Below are positions 5,929 through 10,266 of a DNA stretch of 10,266 nt, piece after piece. The DNA lies in contig JAJCYK010000286.1 of assembly GCA_029262935.1 (NCBI GenBank), forward strand, positions 1 to 10,266, read 5' to 3'. The notes under the pieces were generated by a model. It did no database searches. It worked only from the letters and a program-made list of their open reading frames with translations, and had not been told where the DNA came from. A program made the position numbers and the translations under genes. The DNA is from Cytophagales bacterium (GTDB taxonomy: Bacteria > Bacteroidota > Bacteroidia > Cytophagales > Cyclobacteriaceae). Positions within the stretch are counted from its first letter, which is position 1. Each line of letters opens with the position of its first letter.

Positions 5929-8900
5929 ATGAACATCTTTCAAAAGCCAAAAAAATTACTATTCTTAACTCTAGCCTTTGGGTTGGGGTTTTACAGTCAC
6001 GTATTGCCAGGCCAATCTGATTCCGAAGGGCAATGGTTGCGCTACCCAACACTATCCCCTGATGGACAGACTATCGTATTCAATTACCAGGGTGATCTGT
6101 ATCAGGTAAGCTCACAGGGAGGCAAAGCCACACCATTAACCTTAAGTGATAGTTATGAATTTAACGCAGTGTGGAGCAATGATGGCAAAAGCATTTCCTT
6201 TGCTTCTGATCGTTATGGTAATTTTGATGTGTTTGTAATGCCCGCCACTGGAGGTGAAGCAAAACGCTTAACCTATCATTCTGGTGGAGAGTTTCCCTCA
6301 AGTTTTACTGTCGATAATCAAAGCGTATTGTTCAGTGCTGTCCGGCAGGATTTGGTTACTAATGTGCAATTCCCTACCGGATTGATGTCTGAACTTTATT
6401 CCGTTCCTGTAAGTGGTGGCCGAGTTTCTCAAGTCTTAACCACACCTGCTCTTAATGCTAACCTATCGGCGGACGGTACAAAAATGATTTATCATGATAT
6501 AAAAGGGTATGAGAACCAATGGAGAAAGCACCACACCTCATCAGTCACCAGAGATGTATGGATGTACGATTTTAATACTTCATCTTATCAACAATTAAGT
6601 GGATTTGCCGGGGAAGACCGAAATCCAGTATTTGCGGCCAATGACGATGATTTTTATTATTTGAGTGAAGCTAATGGATCGTTTAACGTATACCAAAGTT
6701 CACTATCAAATCCAACCAGCACTACCGCGATCACTAATCTAAAAAACCATCCTGTGCGGTTTCTTTCTATTGCCGATGACAATACCCTATGCTATAGTTA
6801 CCACGGCGGCCTTTACACTTTAAAAGTGGGAGAAACCTCCAAAAAACTTTCTATTGAGATTCCCTACGACGGTAGAGAAACCTTGGAGCAAATTGTTCCG
6901 GTTAATTCCGGATTTACTGAGTTAACTATTGCACCCAACGGTAAAGAGTTTGCTTATGTGTTTCGTGGAGAAATTTTTGTAAGCAGTTTGGAATCTGGCG
7001 CTACCAAACGCATCACCAATACCCCCTGGCAAGAGCGCAGTGTCAACTTTAGTCCTGATGGCCGTTCCTTGGTCTTCGCTAGAGAAGTGGATAATAGTTG
7101 GAATCTGTATACCTCCACCATCAGTCGTGAAGAAGAGGATTACTTCTATACCTCTACACTTTTGACAGAAAAGGAAATTGTGGCTACAGAAGCCGAAGAG
7201 TTTCAGCCCGCTTTCTCCCCAGATGGCAAAGAAATAGCCTACCTGGAAAATAGGGTTACTTTGAAAGTAATTAATCTGGATTCCAAGATCAGACGCACCA
7301 TAATGGCAGCTGAAAACAACTATTCTTATTCTGATGGAGACCAATGGTATGAATGGTCACCAGATGGCAAATGGTTCTTGGTGCAATTCGCTTCTATGGA
7401 AAGGGTATTCTTTTTAGAAGTCGGACTGGTATCGTCCTCAGGCAATGGGCCTATTAGAAACCTCACTCAAAGTGGCTACAGTGATTATTATCCCAAATGG
7501 GCCATGGATGGAGAAATGGTAATATGGGGGTCCGATCGGGAGGGTCTTAAAGGCGAAAATGGATGGAGTACCAGTGGAGATGTTTATGGCATTTTCTTTA
7601 CTAAAAAAGCCTTCGACCGATTCAACTTATCGAAAGAGGCTTTTGACCTGGTAAAGGAAAAAGAAGAAAAGAAGGAAAAAGAAGAAAAGGAAGATGAGAA
7701 CGATAAGAAAAAGAAGCCAGCTTCGGAAGATGACGAAAAAATTGAACTACTAAAATTCGATTTTGACAACCTTACAGAACGTAAGCGCAAACTTACAGTA
7801 CATACTTCCAGAGCTACCGATTATGTGCTTTCAAAGGATGGAGAGCAGTTGTATTACCTGACCAGATTTGAAGGTAAGTACGACCTCTGGAAAACGGAAT
7901 TACGCACCAAAGAAACAAAACTTTTTGCAAAAATAGGAGCAAGTAGGGTAGGCATGGAACTGTCCAAAGAAGGTGATTTTATTTTAGTGCTGGCGGATGG
8001 TAAGGTTAAGAAGGTAGATACCAAGGAAGGTAAAGTTAAGAGCATTAACACCAAGGGGGAAATGCTCCTGAAAAAGGATCAGGAGCGACGCTACATTTTT
8101 GATCATAGTTGGCGTCAATTGCGTGAGAAGTTTTATGTAGTTGATCTTCAGGGAGTTGATTGGGATTTCTACTACCAAGAATACGTGCCAATGCTCCCAC
8201 ATATAAATAACAACTATGACTTTGCGGAAATGCTTAGCGAAATGCTCGGAGAGATGAATGCTTCCCATACAGGGAGTGGCTATCGTCACCGGCCAGAGAA
8301 TTCCGATCAAACCGCCTCTCTGGGAGCATTGTATGATTATCAACATCCAGGAAACGGCCTCAAAGTAGCCGAAGTATTGCTGGGAGGACCCTTGGATAAT
8401 GCGGACAGTAAACTAAAAGCCGGTCACATTATAGAAAAGATTGATGGAATTCTGGTGTCTACACAAATCGACTTTTACCAACTACTGAATCGCAAAGTTG
8501 CTAAAAATGTATTAATCTCAATACTTGATCCAGTAAGTAAAAATCGTTGGGATGAGCGTTTAACACCCATTTCCTTAGGCGCTGAAAGAGAGATTTTATA
8601 TAAAAGATGGGTGCGTACCAGAAGGGATGATACTGAAAAACAGTCTGGCGGAAAGCTGGGATATGTGCACGTTCGCGGTATGAATGACGCCAGCATGAGA
8701 GAAGTAATTGATGCCGCATTGGGTCGCCACGTAAGTGCGGAAGCGTTGGTCGTGGATACACGATTCAATGGTGGAGGCAATCTTCACGATGTGCTTTCAG
8801 ATTTCCTCAATGGAAAAGTATACCTTGATATTATACCACATGGACAATATGTAGGGTCTCAGCCGATGACCCGTTGGAACAAACCTTCTATTGTACTTAT

Positions 8901-9198
8901 GGGTGAAAGCAACTATTCTGATGCCCATCTCTTTCCTATGGCTTATAAAATCAAACAGGTTGGTAAAACTTTAGGAATGCCCGTCCCAGGCACTGGTACC
9001 TTCGTTTGGTGGGAAACGCAAATTGACCCATCCATTTACTTTGGGATACCGATGGGTGGATGGCGCGGCCCGGATGGCAAGTTTTTAGAAAACAACCAGA
9101 TGGAGCCGGATCTTAAAGTCGCTAATGAACCCCAGCAAATGGCTCAAGGTAAGGATCAACAACTGGAAGCGGCGATAAAAGAGCTATTAGGTCAATGA
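5929..9198 (+). CDS. Exported tricorn-type protease (S41 family)
   Basis: 1089 residues, close to Thermoplasma tricorn (about 1070). The ATG at 5929 is preferred over the TTG at 5923, which adds only two residues. Residues 1-28 form a signal peptide (KKLLFLTLAFGLGFYSHVLPG). Residues about 35-310 and 325-565 carry PD40-type beta-propeller repeats (LSPDGQTIVF, WSNDGKSISFASD, FSPDGRSLVFA, FSPDGKEIAYL, WSPDGKWFLV). A Lys/Glu-rich linker occupies 575-605. The first protease core segment starts near 720 and carries S779-H780 (NASHTGSGY). A PDZ domain spans about 798-868. The second core segment carries the nucleophile S997 in NYSDAHLFP and E1054 in LENNQMEPD. These match S745, H746, S965 and E1023 of tricorn in order and spacing (218 and 57 residues against 220 and 58), so the enzyme should be active. 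Tricorn cuts oligopeptides into short peptides, and export suggests periplasmic peptide breakdown. It lies 23 nt after the small ORF. The family call is very sure; substrates are unknown. Confidence 0.92.
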   Translation: MNIFQKPKKLLFLTLAFGLGFYSHVLPGQSDSEGQWLRYPTLSPDGQTIVFNYQGDLYQVSSQGGKATPLTLSDSYEFNAVWSNDGKSISFASDRYGNFDVFVMPATGGEAKRLTYHSGGEFPSSFTVDNQSVLFSAVRQDLVTNVQFPTGLMSELYSVPVSGGRVSQVLTTPALNANLSADGTKMIYHDIKGYENQWRKHHTSSVTRDVWMYDFNTSSYQQLSGFAGEDRNPVFAANDDDFYYLSEANGSFNVYQSSLSNPTSTTAITNLKNHPVRFLSIADDNTLCYSYHGGLYTLKVGETSKKLSIEIPYDGRETLEQIVPVNSGFTELTIAPNGKEFAYVFRGEIFVSSLESGATKRITNTPWQERSVNFSPDGRSLVFAREVDNSWNLYTSTISREEEDYFYTSTLLTEKEIVATEAEEFQPAFSPDGKEIAYLENRVTLKVINLDSKIRRTIMAAENNYSYSDGDQWYEWSPDGKWFLVQFASMERVFFLEVGLVSSSGNGPIRNLTQSGYSDYYPKWAMDGEMVIWGSDREGLKGENGWSTSGDVYGIFFTKKAFDRFNLSKEAFDLVKEKEEKKEKEEKEDENDKKKKPASEDDEKIELLKFDFDNLTERKRKLTVHTSRATDYVLSKDGEQLYYLTRFEGKYDLWKTELRTKETKLFAKIGASRVGMELSKEGDFILVLADGKVKKVDTKEGKVKSINTKGEMLLKKDQERRYIFDHSWRQLREKFYVVDLQGVDWDFYYQEYVPMLPHINNNYDFAEMLSEMLGEMNASHTGSGYRHRPENSDQTASLGALYDYQHPGNGLKVAEVLLGGPLDNADSKLKAGHIIEKIDGILVSTQIDFYQLLNRKVAKNVLISILDPVSKNRWDERLTPISLGAEREILYKRWVRTRRDDTEKQSGGKLGYVHVRGMNDASMREVIDAALGRHVSAEALVVDTRFNGGGNLHDVLSDFLNGKVYLDIIPHGQYVGSQPMTRWNKPSIVLMGESNYSDAHLFPMAYKIKQVGKTLGMPVPGTGTFVWWETQIDPSIYFGIPMGGWRGPDGKFLENNQMEPDLKVANEPQQMAQGKDQQLEAAIKELLGQ
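7653..7694 (+). other. 42-nt uninterrupted purine tract inside the tricorn gene
   Basis: Every base from 7653 to 7694 is A or G, encoding the start of the Lys/Glu linker (K576 onward). Short A-runs of four to five with G interruptions make it a candidate for replication slippage in steps of three, which would change linker length without breaking the frame. The composition is explained by Lys (AAA/AAG) and Glu (GAA/GAG) codons alone. Confidence 0.8.
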
Positions 9199-9213
9199 GC
9201 GATCCAGGATGGT

Positions 9214-9241
9214 CGTGGTTTTACACCAACGGTTTGATTTT
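9214..9241 (+). terminator. Weak hairpin after the tricorn gene
   Basis: CGTGGT (9214-9219) pairs with ACC-A-ACG (9225-9231, one bulged A) around a 5-base loop, followed by GTTTGATTTT. It is short and starts 15 nt after the stop. It may be a weak terminator, but the same bases overlap a possible -33 box for the next gene. Confidence 0.3.
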
Positions 9242-9264
9242 GCTGAAGATTTCAACTAAGTTGA
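9233..9264 (+). promoter_or_regulatory. Possible promoter for the membrane-protein gene
   Basis: TTTG at 9233-9236, 20 nt of spacer, then TAAGTTGA at 9257-9264. The last base of the -7 box departs from TAnnTTTG and the T-run is one short, but the spacing is right for a Bacteroidota promoter. The leader would be about 34 nt before the ATG at 9305. Confidence 0.3.
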
Positions 9265-9304
9265 TCGCAATCTATTCAACATAATTACTCTAAATAAAAC
9301 AACT

Positions 9305-9745
9305 ATGACGGATGTTGCAACAACAAAAAACCCTACCTGGTACTGGGTAGTAGCGGCTATTGCTTTAATATGGAACCTCTTAGGTGTAATGGCCTACTTA
9401 GGCAGCGTTTATGCCACCGCAGAGTCCACTGCCTCCATGACTCCTGAACAAATTGCATTAATGGAAGCCACTCCCGGTTGGGTTACTGGAGCCTTTGCGA
9501 TAGCCGTTTTCGGCGGTGCTTTAGGTTGCGTACTCCTTTTATTAAGAAAGAAGCTAGCCGTGATTTTTCTAGGCGCTTCTCTTGGTGCGGTGTTGGTACA
9601 GAACTTTTATGCTTTTACTCAGACCAACGCAGCAGAGGTGTACGGTACCTTTCAAGGTGTAATAATGCCATTTGTAGTAATAGGTATTGCTGTGTTACTA
9701 GTATTGTTTGCACGAAACGCACGTGCTAAAGGTTGGATTTCATAA
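9305..9745 (+). CDS. Four-helix integral membrane protein, function unknown
   Basis: 146 residues with four hydrophobic segments: about 13-33 (YWVVAAIALIWNLLGVMAYLG), 60-80 (VTGAFAIAVFGGALGCVLLLL), 84-104 (LAVIFLGASLGAVLVQNFYAF) and 117-136 (QGVIMPFVVIGIAVLLVLFA). A polar loop at 38-58 contains SMTPEQIALMEATPGW. The WxxxxxxALIWNLLGVMAYLG start is shared, from memory, by small Bacteroidota inner-membrane proteins often labelled hypothetical or loosely 'sugar transporter'; no transport motif is visible and I would not assign that role. RKK at 81-83 after the second helix suggests a cytoplasmic side for that loop. The gene appears monocistronic, with a possible promoter at 9233-9264 and a clear terminator at 9764-9799. 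The start codon is unambiguous. Confidence 0.8.
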   Translation: MTDVATTKNPTWYWVVAAIALIWNLLGVMAYLGSVYATAESTASMTPEQIALMEATPGWVTGAFAIAVFGGALGCVLLLLRKKLAVIFLGASLGAVLVQNFYAFTQTNAAEVYGTFQGVIMPFVVIGIAVLLVLFARNARAKGWIS

Positions 9746-9763
9746 AACTTTATACAATAATGT

Positions 9764-9799
9764 AAAGCCAGGAGTCCTTCGGTTTCTGGCTTTTTCTTT
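9764..9799 (+). terminator. Rho-independent terminator after the membrane-protein gene
   Basis: AAAGCCAGGAGTC (9764-9776) pairs with GGTTTCTGGCTTT (9781-9793) around a CTTC loop, with a perfect outer 8 bp (AAAGCCAG/CTGGCTTT) and three G-U pairs inside. T-rich sequence follows (TTTTTCTTT, 9791-9799). It starts 18 nt after the stop codon and is the clearest terminator in the window. Confidence 0.88.
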
Positions 9800-9817
9800 A
9801 ATTCCCTAATTTCTATT

Positions 9818-10266
9818 ATGAGACATTTACTAGTATTCGTAGCCCTATTGTTTTTAGGGAGCTCCGTATGGGCCCAATCACCTGATTTAAACTTAGATCG
9901 TATCTTTAAATCCACAGATTTTCGAGGGGAACGATTCGGTCCAGCCAGATGGGTAAATGGAGGTAAAGCATATACCACTCTGGAGGCATCAACAGCCTTC
10001 ACCGGAGCTACAGACATTGTCGAATATCAAACGAAATCGGGAACCAGATCTATTTTGGTGGGCGCCTCACGATTAATTCCCCCAGGAAAAAGCCAACCTT
10101 TGCAAATAGAAGACTATCACTGGTCACATGACAAATCTAAGTTAATGATCTATACCAATTCAAAGAGAGTATGGAGAAGAAATACCAGAGGAGACTATTG
10201 GGTTTTGAATCTGAAATCTGGAGGGCTAGAGCAGTTGGGAAAGGAACACCCTGAGTCCTCTTTGAT
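9818..10266 (+). CDS. Dipeptidyl-peptidase IV (S9B), N-terminal part (3' end outside window)
   Basis: 149 codons from the ATG at 9818 to the window edge, with no stop. Residues 1-20 form a signal peptide (LLVFVALLFLGSSVWAQ). The mature part matches the N-terminal beta-propeller of DPP IV family peptidases: LNLDRIFKSTDFRGERFGPARWVNGGKAY, the YHWSHDKSKLMIYTNSKRVWRRNTRGDYWVLNLKSGGLEQLG block with the hallmark W-R-R-N-T-R-G-D-Y-W, and the start of the next repeat. Bacteroidota DPP IV enzymes are periplasmic or outer-membrane-associated serine peptidases that release X-Pro or X-Ala dipeptides and are usually about 700-770 residues; the catalytic Ser-Asp-His domain lies beyond the window. The terminator at 9764-9799 separates it from the gene before it, so it should have its own promoter, though no clear TAnnTTTG box is seen in the 18 nt left between them. 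Confidence 0.88.
   Translation, partial: MRHLLVFVALLFLGSSVWAQSPDLNLDRIFKSTDFRGERFGPARWVNGGKAYTTLEASTAFTGATDIVEYQTKSGTRSILVGASRLIPPGKSQPLQIEDYHWSHDKSKLMIYTNSKRVWRRNTRGDYWVLNLKSGGLEQLGKEHPESSL

Noticed and set aside
6922..7344. 140-codon minus-strand frame inside the tricorn gene
   Set aside because: It lies entirely opposite PD40 propeller repeats whose translation is well conserved in pattern; the antisense product has no recognisable domain or start context.
7984..8346. 120-codon minus-strand frame opposite the tricorn protease core
   Set aside because: It is antisense to the segment carrying S779-H780; the product shows no family features and is a shadow of the real gene.
9652..10017. 121-codon minus-strand frame
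   Set aside because: It spans the end of the membrane-protein gene, the terminator and the start of the DPP IV gene, so it is incompatible with three well-supported features.

Overview
The window looks like chromosomal DNA of a Bacteroidota member (Cytophagia-, Saprospiria- or Flavobacteriia-like; the class cannot be settled by eye). The grounds are signal peptides that end in the typical 'AQ' (VTAQ, LSAQ, VQAQ, VWAQ), starts without Shine-Dalgarno sequences but with A/T-rich leaders, TAnnTTTG-type promoter boxes, and gene content usual for this phylum. All confident genes lie on the + strand. No rRNA, tRNA, CRISPR array, insertion sequence, integrase or phage gene was seen, and base composition looks even throughout.

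Region 1 (1-2652) is an envelope-related run. It starts with the C-terminal third of a penicillin-binding protein 1C. Three tightly packed genes follow: a secreted TPR protein, a cytosolic HEAT/ARM-repeat protein (TAATG overlap) and a secreted subclass B1 metallo-beta-lactamase with all six zinc ligands (1-nt gap). A peptidoglycan synthase next to a likely periplasmic beta-lactamase is the most interesting association here. That the genes work together is inference.

Region 2 (2653-5222) begins with a doubtful small minus-strand ORF. It then has an unusual AraC-type regulator carrying two complete AraC DNA-binding domains in tandem, a SnoaL/NTF2-like small protein with a perfect inverted repeat just before its start, and a secreted YHS-domain protein. 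A strong hairpin closes the SnoaL-YHS pair. The regulator probably controls this pair, perhaps with other genes elsewhere.

Region 3 (5223-9304) has a DinB-fold protein whose stop overlaps (ATGA) a 45-codon basic small ORF. That ORF is followed after 23 nt by a 1089-residue exported tricorn-type protease with two predicted beta-propellers, a charged Lys/Glu linker, a PDZ domain and an intact S-H...S...E catalytic set.

Region 4 (9305-10266) has a four-helix membrane protein of unknown role with a clear rho-independent terminator, then the first 149 codons of a secreted dipeptidyl-peptidase IV (S9B) that runs off the window. Tricorn protease and DPP IV lie close together and could both serve extracytoplasmic peptide breakdown, though they are in separate transcription units.
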